A DNA stretch of 64,000 bases from DATMNR01 sp963702765 (GCA_963702765.1 CAVPEB010000019.1:1-64000), one strand, 5' to 3'. Positions 9,518 to 18,208 are shown, numbered from the stretch's first letter. Numbers and translations are program-made. The notes: generated by a model from the letters alone, not told the origin.

Positions 9518-9811
9518 ATGAACGAAGAAAAAAGACAGAGGAAAGAAACGATAGCAGCATTACTTCATCAAACGGCTGAGGATCATCATGTTGCTTATAA
9601 AGCTACCGATGGGGTTGATCCGGATTGGTCAATCTGGTACGCAGAACACCTTTTAGAACAAGGTTTTGAAAAACTACTCGACGCAAAATTATTGAAAAGT
9701 GACTTAATTTACCTGCTAGTTCTTGCTGATAAACAACAGTTAAGTGAAGCTCCAGGAGGACACTGGGAGAATTACTATGCGGACTTCTTTGTCAGCCGTT
9801 ATTTGAAGTGA
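9518..9811 (+). CDS. Small conserved hypothetical protein
   Basis: A 97-residue soluble, acidic protein with no signal peptide. It contains HQTAEDHHVAYKATDGVDPD followed by WSIWYAEHLL, and ends GGHWENYYADFFVSRYLK. The HHVAYKATDGxDPDWxxWYAxxL pattern recurs in many small bacterial proteins annotated only as hypothetical. Its last 20 bases overlap the convergent tnpB reading frame, so its C-terminus may have been altered by insertion of the TnpB element. Codon use is ordinary and a weak purine run precedes the ATG. Confidence 0.7.
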   Translation: MNEEKRQRKETIAALLHQTAEDHHVAYKATDGVDPDWSIWYAEHLLEQGFEKLLDAKLLKSDLIYLLVLADKQQLSEAPGGHWENYYADFFVSRYLK

Positions 9812-11024
9812 CGACTCCCCACGGCTGCAAGCCGGGGGCTTCTGGAATGACGCGGCTGTGTCGTCCCACAGCTTGACGGGCATCTGCTAAGATATTGAGG
9901 CTCCCATTGTGGTCGCGGTGGATGACCAGGCCACACTGGGGACACTCGTAGATCCGCACCGACAGGGGCATCGGTTGACGATGTCCGCACGCCGAGCAGG
10001 TCTGACTCGTGTAGGCCGGGTCCACTTTCACGACGTGCCGTCCAGCTTCTTCCGCTTTGACAACGAGCCGTGTGAAGAACATCGACCACGAGACATCGGC
10101 GATCGACTTCGCCAGTTTGGGATTCTTGACCATATTGCGCACAACCAGCGCTTCGATCGCGATAAAGCCGAAGCGGGCAACCAGCTTGCACACTTCTTGT
10201 TCGATGAAGTTCTTGCGCCGATTGGCGATCCGTTCATGCGTGCGCGCGACGATCTTGCGCTTCTTTTCGCGCTCGTTGCTACCTTTGGGAGCTTTGGAAA
10301 GATTGCGTTGAGCACGAGCGAGTTTCGCCTCTTCCTCACGGAAAAAGCGTGGATTGGCAATTGCTTCCTCCGTGCTCAAATACGCAAAGGTTATTAAGCC
10401 GACATCAATGCCCACTTCTTCCTCTGAAGGAGGCACATGCTTTTCCTGGAGATCCTTCTCGCAGAGTTCCACGGTGATATTCACGAACCACTTGCCGGTG
10501 GGTGTCCGTTTGACAACGGCAGTTTTTGGCGTGCCTTTGATCTGGCGGTGCATGACCATTTTGACCTGACCGAGTTTGGCCAGTTCCAGTATGCCCCGGT
10601 TCTTCTTCTGTTCATGGATCTTGAAACTATTGCCAAACTGCTTGAAGGTCAGCGAATGGTAGCGCCAGCGCGACTTGAAGCGAGGAAAGCCCGGCTTTTT
10701 GCCCTCTTCCACTCGCCCAAAGAACGCCTGAAAAGCCAGGTCCACGCGTTTGACCACATCCTGAAGCACCTGAGAGGGGACCGAGGCGACATCTGGACGA
10801 ACTTCTTTGCATGCGGGCAATTCAGGGCATTGATCTTCATACGAGAGGGAGACACCGGCCAGACGATACGCACTTGTGCGTTCATCGAGCGCGGCATTAT
10901 AGGTTTCGCAGCACAAAACCAGCCACTTCTCCAACGTGCGCTCCTGCTTGTGGGTCGGATACATGCGAAAGTGATAGGTTTTTGCCGGTTTCTTCTCTGT
11001 TGGTAGCTTTTCTCGCTTTGACAT
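9792..11024 (-). CDS. tnpB: IS200/IS605-family TnpB RNA-guided nuclease (intact)
   Basis: A 410-residue TnpB. The N-terminal part starts KTYHFRMYPTHKQERTLEKW. The RuvC-like domain has all three acidic positions: Asp in VGIDVGLITFAYL, Glu in FGFIAIEALVV and Asp in IHRDHNGSLNIL. The zinc ribbon CSACGH ... CPQCG lies before the last one. TnpB proteins are DNA nucleases guided by a transposon-end RNA and help retain the element. No tnpA is linked. The 3' end of the gene contains a strong hairpin in the place where the guide-RNA scaffold is normally encoded. The last residues (about SNNG) may be translated from flanking DNA. Confidence 0.93.
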   Translation of the reverse strand: MSKREKLPTEKKPAKTYHFRMYPTHKQERTLEKWLVLCCETYNAALDERTSAYRLAGVSLSYEDQCPELPACKEVRPDVASVPSQVLQDVVKRVDLAFQAFFGRVEEGKKPGFPRFKSRWRYHSLTFKQFGNSFKIHEQKKNRGILELAKLGQVKMVMHRQIKGTPKTAVVKRTPTGKWFVNITVELCEKDLQEKHVPPSEEEVGIDVGLITFAYLSTEEAIANPRFFREEEAKLARAQRNLSKAPKGSNEREKKRKIVARTHERIANRRKNFIEQEVCKLVARFGFIAIEALVVRNMVKNPKLAKSIADVSWSMFFTRLVVKAEEAGRHVVKVDPAYTSQTCSACGHRQPMPLSVRIYECPQCGLVIHRDHNGSLNILADARQAVGRHSRVIPEAPGLQPWGVVTSNNG

Positions 11025-11199
11025 ACGCTTGCTGCTTGCCTCTCGATGTTTCCCTCAGGGGAACAGTTTACAGCAATACCCTCTCGCCTGTCAAGAACAT
11101 CTGTTTCAGATTCACACTTCCCTTCTGCCCACCCCCAAACGAGCAAGGCCGCTTTCATCCCCATGACTGAAGCTCAGGGGCTTTCAGCGGCTGCGTTGG
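9801..11199 (-). mobile_element. Solo-tnpB IS200/IS605-type element
   Basis: The element contains only tnpB. A left-end hairpin CCCC...GGGG is seen at 11159-11180, followed inward by GATGAAAGCGGCC (minus strand). An equivalent structure occurs at the left end of the truncated TnpB element near 35.87 kb. Outside the hairpin both elements carry TTAC (GTAA on the plus strand at 11200-11203 here), a known IS200/IS605 target motif, so I place the left end there. The right end is placed after TTCAA near 9801. Both ends are inferred from comparison within the window and may be off by some bases. Confidence 0.5.
9817..9837 (-). ncRNA. Right-end hairpin, candidate guide-RNA scaffold of the TnpB element
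   Basis: At the 3' end of tnpB the sequence folds as CCCC / GGGG around the inner stem GGCT-TGC-AGCC. In TnpB systems the scaffold RNA overlaps the tnpB 3' end and the transposon right end, with the guide copied from flanking DNA. If so, the guide would begin with the host bases below 9801, inside the small gene at 9518. Expression is inferred, not shown. Confidence 0.4.
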
Positions 11200-11244
11200 G
11201 TAAGCGTCAACTCACAGAATTTGGAGCAAAGCATGATTCATAAA

Positions 11245-11283
11245 AGAGAGCGATCTGGTCTTTTTGAAACCAGATCGCTCTCT
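11245..11283 (-). terminator. Rho-independent terminator of the NiCoT transporter gene
   Basis: A perfect 15-bp stem (11245-11259 with 11269-11283) with a 9-base loop. On the minus strand it is followed by TTTTA. It lies 30 bases after the stop of the transporter gene. Confidence 0.85.
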
Positions 11284-11314
11284 ATCGACCAAACTATGCG
11301 ATATGCTATGACTT

Positions 11315-12487
11315 TCAATGATTCCGAGAAAGATCACGTTCTGTATGTACTGGAAGCGCATACGAACCTGATCCATTTTTTCCACTATTAATAGCTACTT
11401 CGCTCGATCTGGATCCAGGCGCTATGTTAACCTCGAAATCATCATAGCGTTTCACTTTATAGATAATGGTTGAAATGGCCCAACTTGCCAGGAAAAGGAG
11501 GACAATGAAGACGCCAAGCAAGCCAAAACTATTATTCAGATTCCCAATTACATCCCAGACAGGTCCGTTTAAATTCATCTCAGTAGCTAAAATGTTTAGA
11601 GCTTCGAGGCTGCCAACAACAAGGGCGACAATGACCGAGATAAGGGTGATGTTCAAGTTGTAGAACAATTTACGGATTGGCTTCTCGTAGGCCCAGCCAT
11701 ATGCACCTAGCATCAAAATACCATCAGTGGTATCGAACAAAGACATTCCAGCAGTAAACAATGCAGGGAAGATCAGGATAGCCGCGAGGGGAACACCCTT
11801 GCCAACGGAGGTCGCCGCAATCCCTAGAAGACCTACTTCGGTTGCCGTATCAAAGCCTAGTCCGAAAAGAATACCAATAGGGTACATCTTCCAGCTCTTG
11901 TCTGTCATACGGAGCAAAGGACGGAAAAAACGCCCCATCAGTCCACGTTTATTCAATGATTCGTCCAAGGTCTTGTCGTTATATTCTCCACCATTCTTGA
12001 CATCCCGAAATGTCTTGTAAATGTCAAGGAGGATGACGATATTAATAATGGCGATGAGAAACAGGAAAATTGCCGAAACAGAGGTACCGATCAGCCCCCC
12101 TAGCGATTTGAGAAAGTTAAAATTACTGACGGCAACGGCAGCTATTGCTATGAAGACTGTCAAAAGCACGACGATCGTAGAATGGCCAAATGAGAAGAAG
12201 AAACCAACCGCTACTGGTCGTTTATTCTCTTGCATGAGTTTGCGAGTGACATTATCAATGGCTGATATATGGTCCGCATCGAACGCATGGCGTAAGCCAA
12301 ACGTATACGCCGTTAATGCCAGTAGCAGTAGAGCGGGGGATCGTCCAAATAAGATAAAGGCAAGAACCCAAGCAATGACGTTAAAACTTACGAGGAATGT
12401 ATAGATAGCGATAACCCTGAAACGTACCTCTTGATCGCTTTCGCTGAACACTCGTGAAAGTGAAGAAAGACCAAAGTTACTGCTCAT
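11315..12487 (-). CDS. NiCoT-family high-affinity nickel/cobalt permease
   Basis: A 390-residue membrane protein with about eight transmembrane helices. It contains the NiCoT signature in the second helix, RHAFDADHISAIDNVTRK (the HAx4DH metal-binding motif), plus GFFFSFGHSTIVV, GLGFDTATEVGLLG and GMSLFDTTDGILM, which are the other family motifs. It imports Ni2+ and/or Co2+ across the cytoplasmic membrane; which metal is preferred cannot be told. The ATG follows AGGAG at 5 bases. Transcription starts about 160 bases upstream at a promoter covered by a palindrome, and ends at a strong terminator, so the gene is monocistronic. The C-terminal tail is hydrophilic. Confidence 0.92.
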   Translation of the reverse strand: MSSNFGLSSLSRVFSESDQEVRFRVIAIYTFLVSFNVIAWVLAFILFGRSPALLLLALTAYTFGLRHAFDADHISAIDNVTRKLMQENKRPVAVGFFFSFGHSTIVVLLTVFIAIAAVAVSNFNFLKSLGGLIGTSVSAIFLFLIAIINIVILLDIYKTFRDVKNGGEYNDKTLDESLNKRGLMGRFFRPLLRMTDKSWKMYPIGILFGLGFDTATEVGLLGIAATSVGKGVPLAAILIFPALFTAGMSLFDTTDGILMLGAYGWAYEKPIRKLFYNLNITLISVIVALVVGSLEALNILATEMNLNGPVWDVIGNLNNSFGLLGVFIVLLFLASWAISTIIYKVKRYDDFEVNIAPGSRSSEVAINSGKNGSGSYALPVHTERDLSRNH

Positions 12488-12505
12488 GAAATCTCCTAAT
12501 TGTAC

Positions 12506-12526
12506 TTCTCCCCATTTGAGGGAGAA
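12506..12526 (-). promoter_or_regulatory. Leader hairpin ahead of the NiCoT ribosome-binding site
   Basis: TTCTCCC and GGGAGAA form a perfect 7-bp stem that ends about 8 bases before the AGGAG of the transporter gene. It could affect translation or mRNA stability. It matches no riboswitch class I recognise. Confidence 0.35.
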
Positions 12527-12651
12527 CGAAACGATAGCAGAATCACATCGTTCACGAATACAAGTAACACCACTGAAATTAAGTACGGCACCACTATAGC
12601 AAATAGATCAGTATGCAATAAAAAAGGATACGAGTCTCTATTACAAAACAT

Positions 12652-12686
12652 AGTATAGCACCAATAATTTGCACTTGCAAATTATT
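12652..12686 (-). promoter_or_regulatory. NiCoT promoter with overlapping palindromic operator
   Basis: On the minus strand: -35 TTGCAA (12680-12675), 17-bp spacer, -10 TATACT (12657-12652). A perfect 10-bp inverted repeat with 4-base centre, AATAATTTGC (12663-12672) / GCAAATTATT (12677-12686), covers the -35 and spacer. Read on the plus strand, TTGCAA-N5-TCGCAA at 12675-12691 is one base from the nickel-uptake-regulator (Nur, Fur family) consensus TTGCAA-N5-TTGCAA described in Streptomyces. Metal-dependent repression of the transporter is the natural inference; no Nur-like gene is in the window. Confidence 0.7.
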
Positions 12687-12691
12687 CGCAA

Positions 12692-13355
12692 TTACCTATA
12701 GAGAAAAATGAGGAAACTTCAATTCATCTTGCTCATTTAAAAAGTGGACAAAGTGGAGTGACAGGATTATCGGAATGTATCGAGAAATGCAATCCGCAGC
12801 GTTTGGCGGTACTACCAGCATCCATGCGGTTAGCAGGTTCGGGTCCTAACGTTTGCGAATGATGAGCATTACCCCAAAGTAAATATGGTTGGCAAAAAAG
12901 TTTATGCACATGCCTGATTTCGCCATGCGGCGAAACTGTGCTGCATTCGCCCTCTGAATATGCTAGACGCTCCGAACGATTTAAATTTCTTGCGAGGAGG
13001 CTGGCGCTTCAGAATTCTCAACGTCCATCACACTATTTTTATTTAAAAGCTATTGAATAACAGTTGATATCCACACAAATACGAATTTCCTTAACTCAGT
13101 TACTTAATTTCTTCCATGGATTGACCTGTTTGTAAAGAGATAAAAGGGTACATAAGTCGTATAGTTTTCAAAAGCTCCACTTCGGAGTATCATATCAATA
13201 GTAATTTGCAACTCTGAGCTATTTCGTAACGTTTTTGTAACGATTAGAAGACGTTCTCTCGCTATACTTAAGTTCAGAGACATAAATATATCTCATAAAG
13301 ACTGGCGATGACGCTCAGGAATTGTGAGATGACAATGGTGATGGAGTGAGTTCAT
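12692..13355. other. Long intergenic region between NiCoT and the phosphatase gene
   Basis: About 660 bases with no plausible gene. From 12780 to 12960 there are several nested short inverted repeats (for example GTTAG ... CTAAC around a GGTTCGGG loop, and CCGCA ... TGCGG), so this block may be structured. Near the end, two GTAACG copies 11 bp apart (about 13225-13241) precede a TATACT box (13263-13268) that could be the -10 of the phosphatase operon. A matching -35 is not clear. Confidence 0.45.
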
Positions 13356-15032
13356 ATGGCAACTATATTGCAGCGATTGAGAATTAGACGGGGAGGATTG
13401 GCTAAAAGCGAATCAGAGGTGATCCAGATACGTGATGCCAGCCAAATTCAACAAATGACGCCTCCTCCTATGGATATTGCGCCCAATGATCCTATTGTCG
13501 TATATTTCTTAAGCGCCCCTGGTGCTATAGAAGTCGATAAATTACATCTTGACTCACCTGCATTACAGGCAATGAAGGATGCAGGAGTAAAGCTGGCAAT
13601 ACCACTTGTCAGTCAAGGCGAACTCGTTGGTTTACTCAATCTGGGTCCTCGATTAAGTGAACAAGATTATTCTACAGACGACCGTGGACTCCTCAATACC
13701 CTTGCTACTCAATCTGCACCAGCAGTACGGGTTGCGCAATTAGTACAAGATCAACAAATTCAAGCTCGCGAAAATGAACGCATTCAGCACGAACTTCGTG
13801 TTGCTCAATTGATACAAAAAACACTCTTACCCAAGGATCTCCCGGCGCTTCCAGGTTGGAAAGTGAATGCATATTATCAGGCTGCCAGGCAAGTTGGTGG
13901 TGATTTTTATGACTTCATTTATTTAGATGATGGTCGATTAGGGTTTGTAATTGGAGATGTGACTGATAAGGGGGTACCCGCTGCACTTCTGATGGCAACC
14001 ACCCGCAGTGTTCTGAGGGCTGTAGCTCAAAGAGTAGTGAGACCAGGACAGGTTCTAGAACGGGTCAATGAGATCATTTATCAAGACATTCCACCTAAAA
14101 TGTTTGTCACCTGCCTTTATGCGCTCCTGGATCCTGTGTCAGGACAACTTTTGTACGCCAATGCCGGACATGATTTGCCTTATCATCGCCATCAAATGGG
14201 TGGAGTTACTGAACTTCGAGCTACTGGCATGCCGCTTGGCTTGATGCCTGGCATGAAGTATGAGGAAAAGGAGACCGTATTGGCTCACGGTGAAATCATC
14301 TTGTTTCACAGCGATGGGATAGTAGAAGCTCACAATCCTGATCGCGAGATGTATGGCTTCCCACGATTAATGAAGTTGGTAGGGGAGTATGAAGAGAACT
14401 CCTCCTTGAAAGATGTCGTACTTGAGGACTTGGCAGAATTCACAGGACCTGATTGGGAACAAGAAGATGACATTACGATGGTTACTCTTCAAAGATCAAA
14501 AGGCCATGGAGCATCTGAGCTTGTTAGTAGATCCGTCAGCCCAGCTGAAGAAGATAATTCGAGCAATGACACTGATTGGCAAATGCTTGCTGAATTGAGC
14601 GTACCCAGCCAACCAGGTAACGAACAAATCGCAATGGAGCAAGTCACTGAAGCCGTTGAAGCACTTCATTTGCCGACCAAGCGTCTGGATCAACTTAAGA
14701 CTGCTGTAGCGGAAGCGACAATGAATGCCATGGAACATGGAAACCATTATGTACCTGAACGACCTGTTTCTATCAAAGTGATGGCATCCAAATTAGCTCT
14801 TTCTGTTCGTATAACTGATCACGGAGGTACGCGCACCCTTCCCCCAGACCCTGGAATTGAGGTTCCAGATATTGAAGCCAAACTGGCAGAACTCCAGACT
14901 CCGCGCGGGTGGGGATTGTTCTTAATCAAGCATATGGTAGACGAGATGAACATTAGCAGCGACGAATCGCATCATACAGTCGAATTGGTAATGTATCTGA
15001 AAGGAGAAGAGAATGCCAGCGAAAAGTCTTGA
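13356..15032 (+). CDS. GAF-SpoIIE (PP2C) phosphatase fused to a HATPase anti-sigma kinase domain
   Basis: A 558-residue fusion. Residues ~50-125 look like the end of a GAF sensor domain (LAIPLVSQGELVGLLNLG). Residues ~150-380 are a SpoIIE/RsbU-type PP2C phosphatase with VGGDFYDF (181-187), GDVTDKG (200-206) and DDITMV (371-376), which carry the metal-binding aspartates. Residues ~405-550 form an RsbW/SpoIIAB-like GHKL ATPase with the N box EATMNAMEHGN and RGWGLFLI. Phosphatase and kinase of a partner-switching circuit therefore sit on one chain and would act oppositely on the same STAS protein. The next gene overlaps by 20 bases and encodes such a STAS protein. There is no transmembrane segment, so it is cytoplasmic. 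Confidence 0.9.
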   Translation: MATILQRLRIRRGGLAKSESEVIQIRDASQIQQMTPPPMDIAPNDPIVVYFLSAPGAIEVDKLHLDSPALQAMKDAGVKLAIPLVSQGELVGLLNLGPRLSEQDYSTDDRGLLNTLATQSAPAVRVAQLVQDQQIQARENERIQHELRVAQLIQKTLLPKDLPALPGWKVNAYYQAARQVGGDFYDFIYLDDGRLGFVIGDVTDKGVPAALLMATTRSVLRAVAQRVVRPGQVLERVNEIIYQDIPPKMFVTCLYALLDPVSGQLLYANAGHDLPYHRHQMGGVTELRATGMPLGLMPGMKYEEKETVLAHGEIILFHSDGIVEAHNPDREMYGFPRLMKLVGEYEENSSLKDVVLEDLAEFTGPDWEQEDDITMVTLQRSKGHGASELVSRSVSPAEEDNSSNDTDWQMLAELSVPSQPGNEQIAMEQVTEAVEALHLPTKRLDQLKTAVAEATMNAMEHGNHYVPERPVSIKVMASKLALSVRITDHGGTRTLPPDPGIEVPDIEAKLAELQTPRGWGLFLIKHMVDEMNISSDESHHTVELVMYLKGEENASEKS

Positions 15033-15378
15033 AGCAGAAGTACGCCATCAGCCACGAGTTGCAATTGTTGAGCTACAAGGTGAAATCGACTCCTTCGCAG
15101 AGGATGTGCTAAACGCTGCATATGCCGAGGCAGAGAGTCGGGACCCAAATGTCATCCTACTCAACTTCAGCAAAGTGGATTATATCAATAGCACAGGTAT
15201 TGCTCTCATTGTCAGTTTACTGGCGAGAGCACGAAAATCGAAACGCCGTTTGCTAGCATGCGGATTGAGCAGCCATTACGAAGAAATTTTCCAGATTACT
15301 CGCCTGGTGGATTTCATGAGTGTTTTTCCAGATGAATCCAGTGCCCTTGCTCTGGCCGACGCATCTAATGGATCTTAA
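15013..15378 (+). CDS. STAS-domain anti-sigma factor antagonist (RsbV/SpoIIAA-like)
   Basis: A 121-residue single STAS domain. The phosphoacceptor loop is KVDYINSTGIAL, with Ser60 the likely phosphorylated residue, inside the usual ILLNFSKVDYINSTG frame. It starts within the end of the phosphatase-kinase gene (20-base overlap), behind GGAGAAGAG, so the two are made together. In such circuits the dephosphorylated STAS protein binds the HATPase partner and frees a sigma factor or other target. No sigma gene follows, so the output could be a protein encoded elsewhere or not a sigma factor at all. Confidence 0.9.
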   Translation: MPAKSLEAEVRHQPRVAIVELQGEIDSFAEDVLNAAYAEAESRDPNVILLNFSKVDYINSTGIALIVSLLARARKSKRRLLACGLSSHYEEIFQITRLVDFMSVFPDESSALALADASNGS

Positions 15379-15501
15379 GTCGACCGTAAAATGAAATGCT
15401 GTTAGTATTACACTCATGTCTGTAGACATATTCAGCAATGGACGAACTCATTCGCATCATCGAGAATTGTTTGAGATTAATAAGCAAGAGGAGATTTTAA
15501 C

Positions 15502-15852
15502 ATGCCACAAGCCAATGTAATAATGAATGTTCGCAAAATCAACAATACTATTAGTATCATTGATATCGAAGGAGATGTCTCTGCTTTCGCAGAAGATATC
15601 CTGATGGAGGCATACGCGGAAGCCAGCTTACCAACCACTCGCACGATCATTTTGAATTTCAATGGCCTAGAATATATGAACAGTAGCGGGATCGGTTTGC
15701 TTGTTACGCTACTTATCCGCGCCAACCGTCAAAAACAGCGTATGCTTGCATTTGGATTGAGTGATCACTATAAACACATCTTTGAACTTACACGGCTGAA
15801 TGAGGCCATCGGTATTTATGATACTGAGGCTGATGTTCTGGCCGTTGCATAG
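15502..15852 (+). CDS. Second STAS-domain antagonist
   Basis: A 116-residue STAS protein clearly paralogous to the one before it: both share the pattern SxFAEDxLxxAYAEA near residue 30 and the phosphoacceptor loop, here GLEYMNSSGIGL with Ser61 as probable acceptor. It starts 123 bases downstream with its own GAGGAG site. The tandem pair suggests a duplication and two alternative partners for the single phosphatase-kinase fusion. It could also form its own transcript. Confidence 0.9.
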   Translation: MPQANVIMNVRKINNTISIIDIEGDVSAFAEDILMEAYAEASLPTTRTIILNFNGLEYMNSSGIGLLVTLLIRANRQKQRMLAFGLSDHYKHIFELTRLNEAIGIYDTEADVLAVA

Positions 15853-15932
15853 AAGTTGCTTAAATTTCTTCAATACTGTAAAAACCATCAGTTACAACTG
15901 AGTGTTGCTATGCTAATAGGAGAAAGAACGTC

Positions 15933-16706
15933 ATGAGTACATCATCTAATTCACCAGATGAAAAACAAACAGTAATCCCAAGAGATGCAGCCTACTGGGC
16001 AAAGCAGACTTCTTTCGTAGTGAAAAATGCACCCAGCGGCGCTCTCAACCTGAATGTTGATGGTCGAATGGCAGTTAGTCCATTACAGGGATTTGGCCAG
16101 ATGTGGCAAAAAACCTATCGTATACGCCTCAAAGATTCAACTGTTCAACCTCCTGAAGTAATCAAGGTGTGGAAAGAAAACTTCCCGAAGTTTTGGCCCA
16201 AAGGCAATAACTTTTATGGTCCATTGACCGGAATTGCACCGGGTGAAGTTGCCCTGCTGAATTTATCTATGCCAGTTGGCATGAAACTTTCAACCGGGGT
16301 AGTAGTACTGTACGCAGACGACGAATCTTTCACACTGATGACGCCTCAAGGTCATATGTTCGCTGGTTGGATCACCTTCAGTTCCTACGAAGATGACGGC
16401 TGCACCGTAGCCCAGTCTCAGGTTTTGATACGTGCCAATGATCCGATGTATGAAATTGGTTTCCGTCTCGGTGGATATGCCAAGGAAGATCAATTCTGGC
16501 AAGATACATTGAAATCACTAGGAGAATATTTCAATGTCAAAGTACCGGTGGAAACCCAAAGGGTCTGTGTTGATCCGAAGTTACAGTGGTCGCAGGCTAA
16601 GAATATATGGCACAACTCAGCCATACGCACCACGTTGTATATTGTGGGCACACCCGTTCGCTGGGTAGGTCAATCCTTCCGAAGGAAACCCGAAACTAAC
16701 AACTGA
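15933..16706 (+). CDS. DUF1990-like protein of unknown function
   Basis: A 257-residue soluble protein. It contains LQGFGQMWQKTYRIRL near residue 50, MPVGMKLSTGVVVLYADD in the middle and a segment GWITFSSYEDDGCTVAQSQ that fits the DUF1990 pattern of an acidic turn before a Q-rich strand. It is followed after 14 bases by a flavin oxidoreductase and preceded by the STAS genes with 80 bases spacing, so all may form one operon. AGGAGA supports the ATG. I cannot name a reaction; the family assignment is tentative. Confidence 0.55.
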   Translation: MSTSSNSPDEKQTVIPRDAAYWAKQTSFVVKNAPSGALNLNVDGRMAVSPLQGFGQMWQKTYRIRLKDSTVQPPEVIKVWKENFPKFWPKGNNFYGPLTGIAPGEVALLNLSMPVGMKLSTGVVVLYADDESFTLMTPQGHMFAGWITFSSYEDDGCTVAQSQVLIRANDPMYEIGFRLGGYAKEDQFWQDTLKSLGEYFNVKVPVETQRVCVDPKLQWSQAKNIWHNSAIRTTLYIVGTPVRWVGQSFRRKPETNN

Positions 16707-16720
16707 GAATTGGCATACTT

Positions 16721-18184
16721 ATGTCTGAACATCCCAAATATGATGCTATTGTTATTGGCTCAGGACCTAATGGACTTGCCGCTGCGATAACTTTAGCACA
16801 AGCAGGTCAGTCGGTAGTCCTCTTCGAGGCCAAAGAGACAATCGGAGGGGGCAGCCGCTCCATGGAAATGACATTGCCGGGATTCATACATGATGTTTGC
16901 TCGGCGGTTCACCCTCTGGCGCTCGACTCGTCTTTCTTCAATTCTCTTCCCCTTGAACAATTTGGTCTGGAGATGATTCAACCGTTGGCTCCGCTTGCAC
17001 ATCCATTAGATAATGGCACAGCAGTGATGCTTGAACGTTCGATAGAAGCGACCGCTGACATGCTAGGTAAAGATGCTAAAGCATATAGCAAGCTGATGAC
17101 TCCTCTTGTTACTCATTGGGATGAAATCAAAGGGAGCGTACGTGAACCTTTAGGAACGCACATTGCCTCACACCCCTTCGCCCGTGCCAATTTCGGCTTG
17201 AAAGCGATTCGCTCAGCTCGCGGTCTAGCCAAAAGTTTGTTTGAGGAAGAAAGGGCTTCCGCAATATTCGCTGGAATGTGCGCTCACTCAATGATGTCTC
17301 TCGAAAAGTCACCAACCGCAGGAACGGGCCTGTTACTGGGGATACTCGCACATGCAGTCGGGTGGCCGGTTCCTCGTGGTGGTTCTCAAAAGATCGTCGA
17401 TGCCCTGGCAGCTTATTTTCTCTCCTTAGGTGGAGAAATTATTACGGGTGTCGAGGTAAAGTCAATCGCCACTCTACCGCCAGCAAGCGTCATTTTATGT
17501 GATATTACGCCACGCCAACTATTGCGCATTGCTGGAGATTATCTGCCAAACAGCTACCAATGGCAACTCAAAAGATATCGCTATGGTCCTGGCATATTTA
17601 AAATCGATTACGCCCTTGATGGACCGATCCCATGGAAAGCTGAAGAATGTTTAAGGGCTGGAACAGTGCATGTTGGGGGAACCTTTGAACAAGTCGTCGC
17701 TTCTGAGAATGCGGTTGCAAAAGGGGAACATCCTGAAAAACCATTTGTTCTTGTCGCTCAACAAAGCCTGTTTGATTCAACTCGCGCTCCAGAAGGAAAA
17801 CATACTGCATGGGTATATTGCCATGTCCCAAATGGATCGACTTTCGATATGACGGAACGTATAGAGTCACAAATCGAACGCTTTGCGCCAGGTTTTCGAG
17901 ATCGCGTGCTTGCAAAAAACACAATAAACTCGATTGAGATTGAACACTACAATGCTAACTATATAGGAGGCGACATCAACGGTGGTGTTCAGGATTTATG
18001 GCAATTCTTCACGAGGCCTGCGATCCGTTTCGAGCCATATACGACTCCAGCAAAGCACATTTTTATCTGTTCCTCGTCTACGCCACCTGGTGGAGGTGTA
18101 CATGGTCTATGCGGCTACTATGCTGCGAAAGCAGCACTACGGCATTTACATGTACCATATAAGCCTATTCCGATGGGGAGCTAG
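16721..18184 (+). CDS. NAD(P)/FAD-dependent oxidoreductase, phytoene desaturase-like (COG1233)
   Basis: A 487-residue flavoprotein. It has an N-terminal Rossmann dinucleotide site, IVIGSGPNGLAAAITLAQAG, ending in VVLFEAKETIGGGSRS, and the C-terminal FAD-contact motif GGGVHGLCGYYAAKAAL characteristic of COG1233/amine oxidase-like enzymes. Length is normal. It may be co-transcribed with the DUF1990-like gene 14 bases upstream. Relatives include carotenoid desaturases, but no phytoene synthase is nearby, so the substrate is open. Its end is convergent with the BTAD regulator gene, 24 bases away. Confidence 0.87.
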   Translation: MSEHPKYDAIVIGSGPNGLAAAITLAQAGQSVVLFEAKETIGGGSRSMEMTLPGFIHDVCSAVHPLALDSSFFNSLPLEQFGLEMIQPLAPLAHPLDNGTAVMLERSIEATADMLGKDAKAYSKLMTPLVTHWDEIKGSVREPLGTHIASHPFARANFGLKAIRSARGLAKSLFEEERASAIFAGMCAHSMMSLEKSPTAGTGLLLGILAHAVGWPVPRGGSQKIVDALAAYFLSLGGEIITGVEVKSIATLPPASVILCDITPRQLLRIAGDYLPNSYQWQLKRYRYGPGIFKIDYALDGPIPWKAEECLRAGTVHVGGTFEQVVASENAVAKGEHPEKPFVLVAQQSLFDSTRAPEGKHTAWVYCHVPNGSTFDMTERIESQIERFAPGFRDRVLAKNTINSIEIEHYNANYIGGDINGGVQDLWQFFTRPAIRFEPYTTPAKHIFICSSSTPPGGGVHGLCGYYAAKAALRHLHVPYKPIPMGS

Positions 18185-18208
18185 ACATCGCTTTGGTAGG
18201 ATAGCTTA

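Noticed and set aside
12835..12862. GGTTCGGGTCC as a tRNA T-arm
   Set aside because: Only the T-loop-like string is present; acceptor, D and anticodon arms cannot be built around it.
13225..13268. GTAACG repeats before the phosphatase operon as a tenth member of the promoter family
   Set aside because: Spacing is 11 bp and the second copy is one helical turn too far from the -10 box; it lacks the fixed 12 + 8 geometry.
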